The notes under the pieces were generated by a model. The model saw only the letters and a program-made list of their open reading frames with translations, searched no databases and had not been told where the DNA came from. Of a DNA stretch of 47,283 bases, positions 1-8,278 are shown piece after piece. Position 1 is the first letter of the stretch. The number at the start of each line of letters is the position of its first letter. The translations under genes were made by a program, and so were the position numbers. Origin of the DNA: Oscillospiraceae bacterium (lineage in GTDB: Bacteria > Bacillota > Clostridia > Oscillospirales > Oscillospiraceae); the NCBI GenBank assembly GCA_020025675.1, contig JAHHRS010000010.1, positions 1 through 47,283 of the forward strand. The letters run 5' to 3'.

Positions 1-54
1 ACTCGCTACCTCCACCTTGGCAAGGTGGCGCTCTACCGGATGAGCTACGCCCGC
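1..54 (-). tRNA. tRNA-Gly (GCC), 3' end cut off by window edge
   Basis: Read on the minus strand from 54, the sequence gives an acceptor 5' strand (GCGGGCG), a D-arm (GCTC...GAGC), and an anticodon stem CCACC/GGTGG around the loop TTGCCAA, with anticodon GCC at 19-21. The variable region and the start of the T-arm follow. The T-loop, the acceptor 3' strand and any CCA lie beyond position 1. A sigma-A promoter lies just upstream. Confidence 0.93.
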
Positions 55-67
55 ATCAACATTTGCT

Positions 68-95
68 ATTATACCCGAAAAATTAAATTTGTCAA
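68..95 (-). promoter_or_regulatory. Sigma-A promoter of the tRNA-Gly
   Basis: On the minus strand, TTGACA (90-95) and TATAAT (68-73) are separated by 16 bases. The -10 box ends 13 bases before the tRNA 5' end, which fits a stable-RNA promoter with a very short leader. Confidence 0.8.
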
Positions 96-134
96 TACCT
101 TTTTTACTTTAATTCCCATATTTTTTCTTTTATC

Positions 135-168
135 TCTCCCGGAACTATAACAGCCAAATTCCGGGAGA
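135..168 (-). terminator. Hairpin after the lipoprotein gene
   Basis: A perfect 10-bp stem (135-144 with 159-168; TCTCCCGGAA arm) with a 14-base loop follows the stop codon of the lipoprotein gene. There is no clear U-tract on the minus strand, so it may be a 3'-end-stabilising hairpin rather than a full intrinsic terminator. Confidence 0.4.
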
Positions 169-176
169 AATGAAAA

Positions 177-1301
177 TCATCTAAAATCTGAGTATATAAG
201 GCTGCCTTTGCAGGCAGGATACGAAGACAGGTCCCAGCGGTGGCTTTCCCACATATTCTCGTCTCTCAGCAGTACAGCCCCCTCTATGCCATTTGTTATG
301 GCTTTAGCAACGTCAATATGATAATAATCTCCGTCTATCTCAACTATATTCCAGCAGTAATCCTGCCAATTATTCTGGCCAAAGACAACCACACAGTCAA
401 GCTCAAGCTGACGGCAGAGTTCTGCATAGGCATATGAAAGTCCCTCGCTGTCCGCAACGCCTGAAATTAGAGCAGAGTAAATGCTGTTATTCTGTCCCTC
501 TCCGGCATACCTGCATTTATTAAGCAAATACTCACATGCAATTACAGCCTTCTCCCCTTCTGCTGCATTACTAAGGGTCTCCTCCATATCAGCAAAAGGA
601 TTCAAAGCATTGAGCTGCGCTTGCCTTGCTTTCAGGTCTTCATCACTCATACCGTATGATATGTTTATCTCGTAAAGCCGCTGTATGCCGTTACCGCTGA
701 ACATATTTACGTTGACCTTAGGTGCAGTTGGAGCAAGACCGGGACTTTTCATATAAACATCGCTTACAAGTCTCTCCATAGCTTCAGCCGTGTATGAACT
801 GCGGTTTATCAGAACAGGAAGTTTTGTCTTCCCTTCGGCAAATGCCTGTTTTATATGTTCTTCAATTCCGGTAGAATACTTAAGCTTTATAACTTCTCCC
901 GCTTCCCTGCCTGCATCCACATAGCTTATATGAACAACAGCCTCATATTTATTTACTATCTTTGTCAGCTCATATGATATATTCTCTACATAATAGGCGC
1001 ACAGAGCATCCTGAGTTTTTATCTCCCAGCATGCACTGTCCAGCTCGTTAGTGTAATCTTCTTTGTAGTTCGGGTCAAAGCTTATTAAACCCTCACTCTT
1101 TCCGTCAGATACAAGCTGTAAAACAGCGGCCTTGAGTGCATCATAATTTGATACACTTATCTTCTCCCCGCTTCGTTCCACGGAAACAGGGGGCTTATAA
1201 TCACTCACGGCCACATATTCCTTGTCGAATACGCTGCCGCAGCCGGAAAGAGACACCGTGAGACTTGCAAGACATACTATGGCCGTAAGTTTTTTTAACA
1301 T
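177..1301 (-). CDS. Lipoprotein with a degenerate transglutaminase-like domain
   Basis: A 374-residue exported lipoprotein. Residues 1-20 form a basic and hydrophobic signal peptide ending in a lipobox (LSGC, lipidated Cys21), so it should be anchored to the outer face of the membrane. Residues from about 255 to 335 read as a transglutaminase-like (PF01841-type) core. The position of the usual catalytic Cys is Ser285 (GVADSEG). The usual His of the HAW motif is Tyr315 (YCW). The Asp of the third motif is kept (YHID, Asp330). The fold may therefore bind peptide or glycan without catalysis. The ATG follows the yitT-like stop after one base, with a GAGG-type ribosome site inside the end of yitT. 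It is the last gene of the parE operon. The domain call is moderately sure; the biological role is unknown. Confidence 0.8.
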   Translation of the reverse strand: MLKKLTAIVCLASLTVSLSGCGSVFDKEYVAVSDYKPPVSVERSGEKISVSNYDALKAAVLQLVSDGKSEGLISFDPNYKEDYTNELDSACWEIKTQDALCAYYVENISYELTKIVNKYEAVVHISYVDAGREAGEVIKLKYSTGIEEHIKQAFAEGKTKLPVLINRSSYTAEAMERLVSDVYMKSPGLAPTAPKVNVNMFSGNGIQRLYEINISYGMSDEDLKARQAQLNALNPFADMEETLSNAAEGEKAVIACEYLLNKCRYAGEGQNNSIYSALISGVADSEGLSYAYAELCRQLELDCVVVFGQNNWQDYCWNIVEIDGDYYHIDVAKAITNGIEGAVLLRDENMWESHRWDLSSYPACKGSLIYSDFR

Positions 1302-1302
1302 C

Positions 1303-2190
1303 TTATTTTACCTCTGAAATACTGTCAAAGCCGTTACCGAAAACATTTTTTGCGTCAGTCACTATGAGAAATGCGTTCTCATCCACCGATTTAACTAGCT
1401 TTTTAAGTTCTGTAAACTGAGTACGCTTTATAACACACATAATGACCTGCTTTGCATGGTGAGAATATGCCCCCTCACCGTTCAAAATGGTTACACCACG
1501 TTTAAGGTGGCCTGATATAATATCTTTAGCCAAAACATCGCTTTTTTCGCTGATTATGTAGCAGATAGATGAGTTATCCATGCCGTAGAGCACAAGGTCT
1601 ATAAGCTTTGTAGATATTACCATTGCAATAATGGAGTACATGGAAGTTTCATACCTGCCAAGAACAAGTGCATATGCTCCGATAATGAAGAAATCCAGTA
1701 TCAAAACTATGGTACCGAAGTTTATATGTGCAAAGCGTTTGCGAAGCATTTTAGCAATAATATCAATACCGCCTGTACTCGCTCCCACATAATATATTAT
1801 ACCCAGTCCCGCACCTTTTACGGCACCGCCTATAACAGCTGCAAGCATCGGGTCCTCAGTCAGCACTATATTTGTAAGCGACAAAAGGTCAACAAAAGCG
1901 GAGGAAAGCGCCATGCCTACAAAAGATGTGACCATAAAATCCAGACCAAAATGCTTCCATGCCACAATGAAAAGCGGTAAGTTCAGCAAAATTGTGAGCA
2001 CACCGACAGGGAAATTGGTCATGCGGTTCACTATCATAGCTACACCCACTACTCCGCCTGAAACTATGGAGTTCGGGTACATAAAAAACTGAAAGCCAAC
2101 TGCATAGACAATGGAACCTACAACAATTACTAAATACTTAATTATTACCCTAAGTACAACATTTTGATTAATTTTCTCGTTTATACTCAT
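1303..2190 (-). CDS. YitT family membrane protein (DUF161 plus DUF2179)
   Basis: An integral membrane protein of about 295 residues. The N-terminal two thirds hold five or six hydrophobic segments of the YitT/DUF161 type, with the conserved loop that follows the first helix (YPNSIVSGGVVG). The C-terminal roughly 80 residues match DUF2179 (CVIKRTQFTELKKLV). The family is common in Firmicutes and its substrate is unknown; a transporter role is only presumed. I chose the ATG at 2190 over a GTG at 2199 because AGGTGA lies 5 bases before the ATG and nothing suitable precedes the GTG. With this start it begins 2 bases after the parC-like stop codon, so translational coupling is likely. Confidence 0.87.
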   Translation of the reverse strand: MSINEKINQNVVLRVIIKYLVIVVGSIVYAVGFQFFMYPNSIVSGGVVGVAMIVNRMTNFPVGVLTILLNLPLFIVAWKHFGLDFMVTSFVGMALSSAFVDLLSLTNIVLTEDPMLAAVIGGAVKGAGLGIIYYVGASTGGIDIIAKMLRKRFAHINFGTIVLILDFFIIGAYALVLGRYETSMYSIIAMVISTKLIDLVLYGMDNSSICYIISEKSDVLAKDIISGHLKRGVTILNGEGAYSHHAKQVIMCVIKRTQFTELKKLVKSVDENAFLIVTDAKNVFGNGFDSISEVK

Positions 2191-2191
2191 T

Positions 2192-4429
2192 TTAATCACC
2201 TAAAAATGACAGCTGCTGTTCTTCCTTATCCTCGGGTTTAAGCACTGCGCCCGTTGCCGGAACAGTTTTTACTCTATACCTGCTCACATTTTTTATCTGT
2301 GTGTCCTCCAAAACAGCCAGACGTTCCAGATAGCGTCTCTGTTTAAGGCTCATAAGCTGTACCCCCTGAGCATTGCGGCTGCTCTTCGGCTGGAGAAGGC
2401 TTGTATTAAAGACCATAGCTCTTCCGTCGCTGGAGTATAAAACCAGGTCTTTTTCCTCATTCAGAATAATCATTCCTGCCAGAGGACTCTTATCTGAATA
2501 GGCATTTATCAGCTTTCTCCTGTTGGTCTTGGTCTCATATGCAGACATTTCAATCCTTGCCGCCTTGCCGTTTTGAAAAACGTAGAGGATATTTCCTCTG
2601 TAATCTCCCGGATCTATCATGGCGATAATGCTTTCTCCCTCGTCCATTTCCAGCACAGTGGGTAGATATAGGCCAAGAACTGAGGCTTTAAGCTCTTCAA
2701 AGTCTGACACTCTGCATTTGTACATCTGCTGCTTGTCCGTAAGGAAAAGCACTTCCCTGTTGTTTGAGGACTCAATGCTCTGCATGAGCCCGTCTCCGTC
2801 CTTATATTTCTGTTCTGCATTCATACGCAGAGACTGGGGCAGAATTTTCTTGAAGTAACCCTCTTTTGAAAGGAAGAGTGTGACAGGATAATCCTCCACA
2901 TCGTCCTCCTCTTTATATTCCTTAAAATCGGAAGCGTAAATAATGCCGGTTTTTCTGGGGCTGGGGTATTTCTTTATTATCTGCTTTAGCTCATCGACTA
3001 TGATACCCTTAATTCTGCGCTGGCTGTTCAGGGTTTCCTCCAGATCTTCAATATCCCGCTCAAGTTCCGTTGTTTCTTTGGTGCGTTTTAGAATATATTC
3101 TCTGTTTATATTACGGAGCTTAATTTCAGCCACATACTCAGCCTGAATCTCATCAATGCCGAAGCCCATCATAAGGTTTGGCACGACCTCGCTCTCAAGC
3201 TCAGTATTTCTTATTATATCAATAGCCTTGTCTATATCAAGCAAAATCCTCTCAAGGCCCTTTAACAGATGAAGTTTATCCTTCTTCTTGGCAAGCTCGA
3301 AATAAACACGCCGTCTTACGCACTCCATACGCCATGCAATCCACTCCCTGAGGATTTCATAAACGCCCATTACCTTGGGATTTCCGGCCACAAGGATATT
3401 GAAGTTGCATGAAAAACTATCCTCCAGCGGGCACATCTTAAAGAGTTTCTGCATAAGTTTTTCAGGATCGGTTTTACGCTTTAAATCTATGGCCAGACGC
3501 AGACCGCTCAAATCCGTCTCGTCCCGCATATCATTTATTTCCTTAATCTTACCAAGCTTAATAAGCTCAGCCACCTTATCAATTACTGCTTCACAAGTAG
3601 TCGTATACGGAAGCTCATAAATTTCTATAATATTTTCCTGTGCTAAAAATCTCCAGCGGGCTCTGACTTTAAAACTTCCGCGGCCTGTTCTGTATATATT
3701 CTCCATCTCGGCCCTGTCATACACGATCTCTCCGCCTGTGGGGAAATCCGGTGCAGGCATGGTGGATAAAATATCGTGCTCCGGGTCTTTCAGATATTTA
3801 ATAGTAGTTTCGCATACCTCGTTAAGGTTAAAGCCGCAAATCTGGCTTGCCATACCCACGGCAATGCCGGTATTGGCAGACACAAGCACATTGGGGAAAG
3901 CAGTAGGCAGAAGCTGAGGTTCTTTCATACTCCCGTCATAGTTATCTACGAAATCCACCGTATCTTTATCTATATCTCTGAACAGCTCGGCACAGATTGG
4001 TGAAAGCTTTGCCTCAGTATAACGTGAAGCAGCATAAGCCATGTCTCTGGAATATACTTTACCGAAGTTGCCCTTGGAGTCAACGAAAGGCGTAAGCAGC
4101 GCCTCGTAGCCTGAGGAGAGACGCACCATAGTCTCATATATGGCGGCATCACCGTGAGGGTTTAAACGCATGGTTTGGCCCACGATATTTGCACTTTTTG
4201 TTCTGCCTCCGGATAAAAGCCCCATTTTGTACATGGTATACAGCAGTTTTCTGTGGGAGGGCTTAAAGCCGTCAATCTCCGGAATTGCTCTGGACATTAT
4301 AACGCTCATAGCGTAAGGCATAAAGTTTATTTCCAGAGTGTCACTTATAGGCTGTTCAACTACCTGACCGTGAAGTCCTATTACATTAGGATTGTCAAAA
4401 TTCTTTTTTTCCTTGTTTTTCTTTGCCAT
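2192..4429 (-). CDS. parC: Type IIA topoisomerase A subunit (ParC/GyrA-like)
   Basis: The DNA breakage-reunion subunit of a type II topoisomerase, acting with the parE-like product encoded upstream in the same operon. The N-terminal region has the conserved core (FKPSHRKLLYTM, NPHGDAAIYETM, FVDSKGNFG). The active-site tyrosine lies in AASRYTEAKLSP at about residue 137. A coiled-coil tower region follows at about 430-490. The C-terminal region is a shortened beta-pinwheel with only degenerate repeats and no clear GyrA box, which favours a decatenating or relaxing enzyme over a supercoiling gyrase. At about 745 residues it is shorter than a standard GyrA. The ATG at 4429 is preferred; an in-frame TTG at 4435 would overlap the upstream gene. 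Naming it ParC rather than a second GyrA is an inference. Confidence 0.9.
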   Translation of the reverse strand: MAKKNKEKKNFDNPNVIGLHGQVVEQPISDTLEINFMPYAMSVIMSRAIPEIDGFKPSHRKLLYTMYKMGLLSGGRTKSANIVGQTMRLNPHGDAAIYETMVRLSSGYEALLTPFVDSKGNFGKVYSRDMAYAASRYTEAKLSPICAELFRDIDKDTVDFVDNYDGSMKEPQLLPTAFPNVLVSANTGIAVGMASQICGFNLNEVCETTIKYLKDPEHDILSTMPAPDFPTGGEIVYDRAEMENIYRTGRGSFKVRARWRFLAQENIIEIYELPYTTTCEAVIDKVAELIKLGKIKEINDMRDETDLSGLRLAIDLKRKTDPEKLMQKLFKMCPLEDSFSCNFNILVAGNPKVMGVYEILREWIAWRMECVRRRVYFELAKKKDKLHLLKGLERILLDIDKAIDIIRNTELESEVVPNLMMGFGIDEIQAEYVAEIKLRNINREYILKRTKETTELERDIEDLEETLNSQRRIKGIIVDELKQIIKKYPSPRKTGIIYASDFKEYKEEDDVEDYPVTLFLSKEGYFKKILPQSLRMNAEQKYKDGDGLMQSIESSNNREVLFLTDKQQMYKCRVSDFEELKASVLGLYLPTVLEMDEGESIIAMIDPGDYRGNILYVFQNGKAARIEMSAYETKTNRRKLINAYSDKSPLAGMIILNEEKDLVLYSSDGRAMVFNTSLLQPKSSRNAQGVQLMSLKQRRYLERLAVLEDTQIKNVSRYRVKTVPATGAVLKPEDKEEQQLSFLGD

Positions 4430-4431
4430 AA

Positions 4432-4734
4432 TCAACGCTCATACTTCTTTGTTTTTTTACCGGTCTGAAGGTTTCTGTTGCATGCGGGGCAGACCTTTAC
4501 CCTGAAGGCACCCATCATTATATGCTTACCGCAGAATGGGCAGCGGCAGTATTTATATATAATGTAAAAGTTTGATATTATGATTACAGTAGTCAGTGCA
4601 ACCATTATAAGCTGTATGACGCTGCCGGGAGGAGTCAGAAAAGCGGTAGACAAAGCACTTATTATAGCGGCCGCCAAAACGTATTTTGCAAGTTTAATTC
4701 CGTATGAAAAATTACTGTCAAATTTTGCCTTCAT
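4432..4734 (-). CDS. Small membrane protein with C-terminal zinc ribbon
   Basis: About 100 residues. Two closely spaced hydrophobic segments (about residues 16-34 and 40-60) are followed by a CPFC...CPAC pair separated by 16 residues, which is a typical four-cysteine zinc ribbon, and then a very basic tail (KKTKKYER). I do not recognise a named family. The gene sits between the parE-like and parC-like genes, with 27 bases to the first and 2 bases to the second, so it is co-transcribed with both topoisomerase subunits. The ATG at 4734 follows GGTGAT at a good distance; TTG and GTG codons just upstream are less likely starts. It may place topoisomerase or DNA near the membrane, but that is speculation from context alone. 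Confidence 0.72.
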   Translation of the reverse strand: MKAKFDSNFSYGIKLAKYVLAAAIISALSTAFLTPPGSVIQLIMVALTTVIIISNFYIIYKYCRCPFCGKHIMMGAFRVKVCPACNRNLQTGKKTKKYER

Positions 4735-4761
4735 TTTTATCACCAAATTTCCATAAATTTT

Positions 4762-6753
4762 TCAGGATATGTCAGCCATATCCACATATTTATATCCAAA
4801 CTCAGCTATATGATTTTTTCTGCCCTCCAGATTATCTCCCAAAAGGAGCTCGAAGGACTCCGCCATTCGCTCCGCATCCTCAGGCATAACCTTTATGAGA
4901 CGGCGGCTCTCCGGGTTCATGGTTGTCATCCACATCATATCAGGGTCGTTTTCACCAAGACCTTTACTGCGGCTTATTGTGTGTTTAGCTCCCGCAAATC
5001 CGGCCACTATCTCTGCCTTTTCCCTGTCTGAGTATGCAAAGTAGGTTTTACCCTTGCAGTTTATCTCATACAGAGGGGATTCCGCTATATACACATATCC
5101 CTCTTTAATCAGAGTCGGTACAAGACGATAAAGCATGGTAAGAATAAGAGTTCTTATCTGGAAACCGTCAACGTCAGCATCGGTACAGATGATGACTTTA
5201 TTCCAGCGCAGATTATTAATATCAAAGCTTGACAGCTCTTTAGCGTGTTTGTCTTTTACTTCAACACCGCATCCTAAAACTTTCATAAGGTTTGTTATTA
5301 CATCGCTTTTAAATATTCTGCCGTAATCTGCTTTAAGACAGTTAAGAATTTTACCTCTGACCGGCATAATGCCCTGAAATTCCGAGTCACGGGACAGTTT
5401 GCAGGCGCCCAAAGCAGAATCGCCTTCAACTATGTATATCTCTCTCTTGTCCACATCTCTGCTGCGGCAATCCACGAACTTCGGGACACGGTTTGCAATG
5501 TCTACACTGCCGGTAAGCTTTTTTCTTCCCTGTCTCGCCCTTTCTGCCGACTCACGGCTGCGCTTATTTATAAGAACCTGTTCGGAGATTTTATCCGCCT
5601 CCGGCTTATTCTCCACAAAGTAAACTTCCAGCTGTTCCTTGAAGAAGTCCGTCATAGCAAGCTGAATAAAACGGTTATTTATGGCTTTCTTCGTCTGGTT
5701 CTGGTATGAGGTTCGAGTTGAGAAGCAGTTTGTCACCAGCACAAGACAGTCCTGCACGTCCTGAAATTTAATTGAACTCTCGTTTTTCTGGTATTTATTA
5801 TTCTGCTTTAAGTAGGCATCAATAGCTGAGACAAAGGCGCTCCTTGCCGCTTTATCCGGTGCGCCGCCGTTTTCCAGCCATGACGAGTTATGGTAATACT
5901 CCAAAACGGAAGCTTTATTTGTAAAACAAAAAGCGGCGGAAATTTTCACCTTGTATTCCGGCTTATCCTCTCTGTCTCTGCCTTTACGCTCGGCGGAAAT
6001 AAATACTGGCTCTGTGAGTGGGCCTTCCCCCGCCAGTTCTTTAACATATTGTAAAATTCCGTCCTCATAGCAGAAATCCCGGGTACGGAATTTGCCCTGC
6101 TCTTCAATCCTCAGTCTGAATGTTATGCCGGCATTCACTACCGCCTGTCTGCGGAACACATCTACAAAGAATTCTTCCGGAATATCAATATCGGTAAATA
6201 CTTCCAGATCAGGCTTCCAACGTATGGTAGTGCCTGTCGTTTTTCTGTCGCTTGGCTCTATCAGCAGTTCCTTGCCTTTTTTGCCTACTACATTTCCCTT
6301 TTTAAAGTGGAGTGAATATTTATTTCCTTCACGCCATACAGTAACATCCATATACTCGGATGCAAACTGAGTAGCACAGGAGCCAAGGCCGTTTAAACCC
6401 AATGAATACTCGTAGTCTCCGCCGTCGGCGTTTTTATATTTGCCGCCTGCATACAGCTCGCAGAATACAAGCTCCCAGTTAAAGCGCTTTTCCACCGGGT
6501 TCCAGTCCAATGGACAGCCACGGCCGAAATCTTCCACCTCTATGGACTTATCCTCATAATATGTAAGTGTGATAGTGTCACCGTGACCCTCCCGTGCCTC
6601 ATCTATGGCATTGGAGAGTATCTCGAAAACGGCATGCTCACAGCCCTCAAGCGTGTCCGAACCGAAAATAACCTCCGGTCTTTTTCGTACCTTGTCAGCA
6701 CCTTTAAGAAGGACAATGCTTCCGTTGTCGTAATTTTCAGTAGTTTTGCTCAT
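4762..6753 (-). CDS. parE: Type IIA topoisomerase B subunit (ParE/GyrB-like)
   Basis: The 663-residue ATPase subunit of a type II topoisomerase. Visible parts in order: a GHKL ATP-binding domain with the N-box ExxxN (Glu44, Asn48), a DxGxG motif (Asp75, here DFGRGCP) and the lid glycines (GLNGLG, 119-124); a transducer domain with the QTK loop (353-355); and a TOPRIM domain with EGDSA (443-447), PVRGK and DADVDG (525-530). It lacks the large insert seen in some proteobacterial GyrB proteins. It is the first gene of the operon and has its own promoter upstream; a GAGAGGT ribosome site precedes the ATG. It should pair with the parC-like protein. Whether the cell also has a separate gyrase cannot be seen here. 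Confidence 0.92.
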   Translation of the reverse strand: MSKTTENYDNGSIVLLKGADKVRKRPEVIFGSDTLEGCEHAVFEILSNAIDEAREGHGDTITLTYYEDKSIEVEDFGRGCPLDWNPVEKRFNWELVFCELYAGGKYKNADGGDYEYSLGLNGLGSCATQFASEYMDVTVWREGNKYSLHFKKGNVVGKKGKELLIEPSDRKTTGTTIRWKPDLEVFTDIDIPEEFFVDVFRRQAVVNAGITFRLRIEEQGKFRTRDFCYEDGILQYVKELAGEGPLTEPVFISAERKGRDREDKPEYKVKISAAFCFTNKASVLEYYHNSSWLENGGAPDKAARSAFVSAIDAYLKQNNKYQKNESSIKFQDVQDCLVLVTNCFSTRTSYQNQTKKAINNRFIQLAMTDFFKEQLEVYFVENKPEADKISEQVLINKRSRESAERARQGRKKLTGSVDIANRVPKFVDCRSRDVDKREIYIVEGDSALGACKLSRDSEFQGIMPVRGKILNCLKADYGRIFKSDVITNLMKVLGCGVEVKDKHAKELSSFDINNLRWNKVIICTDADVDGFQIRTLILTMLYRLVPTLIKEGYVYIAESPLYEINCKGKTYFAYSDREKAEIVAGFAGAKHTISRSKGLGENDPDMMWMTTMNPESRRLIKVMPEDAERMAESFELLLGDNLEGRKNHIAEFGYKYVDMADIS

Positions 6754-6815
6754 ATAAAAAATGACCTCTCGATAACGCGTGTTTTATTGCATAGCTTCAC
6801 TATTATATTTAATAC

Positions 6816-6843
6816 AGTATAACACATATTTCTTAAATTTCAA
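6816..6843 (-). promoter_or_regulatory. Sigma-A promoter of the parE operon
   Basis: On the minus strand, TTGAAA (6838-6843) and TATACT (6816-6821) are separated by 16 bases. The -10 box ends about 60 bases before the parE-like start codon. A second TATAAT follows a few bases downstream and could be an alternative -10. Confidence 0.55.
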
Positions 6844-6855
6844 GATAATGCAGAA

Positions 6856-6887
6856 AGCGGGCTGTATCATTCCCGATACAGCCCGCT
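6856..6887. other. Strong hairpin in the parE/bofA divergent region
   Basis: A perfect 13-bp stem (6856-6868 with 6875-6887, GC-rich) with a 6-base loop lies upstream of the parE promoter. On the minus strand it is followed by TTTCTG, so it may stop minus-strand read-through into the parE promoter. The rest of the interval 6754-7101 holds only the two promoters listed; a possible 83-codon frame there has no gene-like features. Confidence 0.5.
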
Positions 6888-6930
6888 CCGTCCGGGATAT
6901 TTTCACTTTCGATGAAAACTCTCCCAGGGC

Positions 6931-6959
6931 TTGACAATTTCCCTTTTTAGATGTATTCA
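6931..6959 (+). promoter_or_regulatory. Candidate promoter of bofA
   Basis: TTGACA (6931-6936), a 17-base spacer, then TATTCA (6954-6959). The -35 box is perfect and the -10 box matches four of six. It would give a leader of roughly 135 bases before the bofA-like start. Confidence 0.4.
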
Positions 6960-7101
6960 TATATAGATATGCATTACACCTGAGAGCTCTGTCTCTCTCG
7001 CTCCCGGAGTCCTTGTCCACTTTAATTATGTGCAATTTTGCTGCTTTTAATAAGGAAATTTTTTCCGGGTGCTCTATTTTTTAAAAATGAAAGGAAATAT
7101 T

Positions 7102-7368
7102 ATGGATACTTTAACAAGCATCTTGATTCTCGGCGTGGTTATCGGAATCTGCATTTTTATTATTAAAATTTTTGCAAAGCCTATAAGCCTGATTATAAAG
7201 CTTTTGCTCAATGCTGCATCAGGTTTTATTATTCTCTTCCTCGTTAATACCTTCGGTGCAAGTATAGGCTTTACTGTGGGAGTAAGCTTTTTTAACGCGG
7301 TTATAGCCGGAATTTTAGGCGTACCCGGTGTTGTACTTCTGCTTATTTTAAAATTGCTGTTTTTCTGA
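7102..7368 (+). CDS. bofA: BofA-like pro-sigma-K processing inhibitor
   Basis: An 88-residue, almost wholly hydrophobic protein with three predicted membrane segments. It has the BofA family pattern: a KPISLIIKLLLNAASG stretch in the middle and a C-terminal GVPGVVLLLIL segment. In Bacillus, BofA holds the SpoIVFB protease inactive in the forespore outer membrane until sigma-K is to be activated. I chose the ATG at 7102 because AAAGGA lies 6 bases before it; earlier in-frame ATG codons at 7069 and 7087 lack a ribosome site. The gene stands alone, with a strong terminator downstream. It fits the presence of a pro-sigma-K gene at 44364-45041 in the same window. BofA-like proteins also occur in lineages without SpoIVFB, so the exact role is inferred. 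Confidence 0.82.
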   Translation: MDTLTSILILGVVIGICIFIIKIFAKPISLIIKLLLNAASGFIILFLVNTFGASIGFTVGVSFFNAVIAGILGVPGVVLLLILKLLFF

Positions 7369-7454
7369 TTTGGTTTTTAAATTTATTAAAGTCCTCAAAC
7401 GGGGCTTTATACAGTTTAAGTTCATTAAGCGAAAAATTATTACAGGTTAACATT

Positions 7455-7496
7455 AAAAAAATCCTCCGGTATGCTGGCATATCGGAGGATTTTTTT
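7455..7496. terminator. Bidirectional terminator between bofA and mgtC
   Basis: A long hairpin with the core arms ATCCTCCG (7461-7468) and CGGAGGAT (7483-7490), continued inward by TATG/CATA pairs and outward by A6/T6. It has a T-tract on both strands and lies between convergent bofA (+) and mgtC (-). Confidence 0.9.
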
Positions 7497-7568
7497 GTAA
7501 TATGTGCCGGAACTGTATGTATAACAAAGCACAGCATTATTACGTCACTGCTTTTCGGAAATCACATT

Positions 7569-8264
7569 TTATATTTCTTCTATGCTTATAACATCATCCA
7601 GCTGATTTATTGATTTAATCAGCTCCTGATCCAAGGTCTTTTTGCTGATTTCCACTCCCATAACTGCACAATAGCGATGTGAGTCTCCCTGACCGGAAAT
7701 ACGGGTTATCTCAAGGGTTGTCATATTAACATTCAGAGATTTAATTATGCCTATAATGTCCTCAATGCTGACGGAGTGTCCATACTCAATAAAGAGGTTC
7801 ACGTCATTAATTTTTCTTGCAAATCTATACTCAATCTTTATTAGCAGCAGCTCAGCCACCAATACCATAAATGTAGCAAACATGGCACATTCTACATATC
7901 CCGAACCTACGGTTAGACCTATAATTGCCGAAGTCCATAGACCTGCGGCAGTGGTAAGACCCTTAACTCTCTGACGGCGGGTTACAATTATTGTTCCTGC
8001 ACCTATAAAACCTATGCCGGCAATAACCTGTGCGCCAAGACGTGAAACATCGGTAAACAGGTGCATAGTCTGATAGAGATAGAGGTTTGTTAAAACAGCT
8101 GTGCACGCACCGAGAGATATAAGAATATGTGTTCTGAATCCGGCGGGACGGCGCTTGAATTCACGCTCCAAACCAATCACTCCGCCGCATAAGGCTGAGA
8201 GAACCATGCGAAAAGCAACGCCTACAAATGTCATTTCCCTTGCAAAATCAAATATATTCAGCAC
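7569..8264 (-). CDS. MgtC/SapB family membrane protein (second copy)
   Basis: 231 residues. Five hydrophobic segments in the first about 145 residues carry the family hallmarks: GGVIGLEREFKRRPAGFRTH, the central GAQVIAGIGFIGAGTI, and VKGLTTAAGLWTSA. A soluble ACT-like domain of about 85 residues follows. MgtC proteins are linked to Mg2+ limitation, membrane potential and, in pathogens, survival in macrophages; the molecular activity is unsettled. The start is a GTG at 8264, supported by a GGGGGGAG ribosome site 7 bases upstream. It lies 14 bases after its paralog, so the two are co-transcribed and probably arose by tandem duplication. Confidence 0.9.
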   Translation of the reverse strand: MLNIFDFAREMTFVGVAFRMVLSALCGGVIGLEREFKRRPAGFRTHILISLGACTAVLTNLYLYQTMHLFTDVSRLGAQVIAGIGFIGAGTIIVTRRQRVKGLTTAAGLWTSAIIGLTVGSGYVECAMFATFMVLVAELLLIKIEYRFARKINDVNLFIEYGHSVSIEDIIGIIKSLNVNMTTLEITRISGQGDSHRYCAVMGVEISKKTLDQELIKSINQLDDVISIEEI

Positions 8265-8278
8265 TAAGTTCTCCCCCC

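Noticed and set aside
6784..7035. An 83-codon minus-strand frame between parE and bofA
   Set aside because: It overlies the parE promoter and a perfect hairpin, and has no ribosome site or recognisable pattern.
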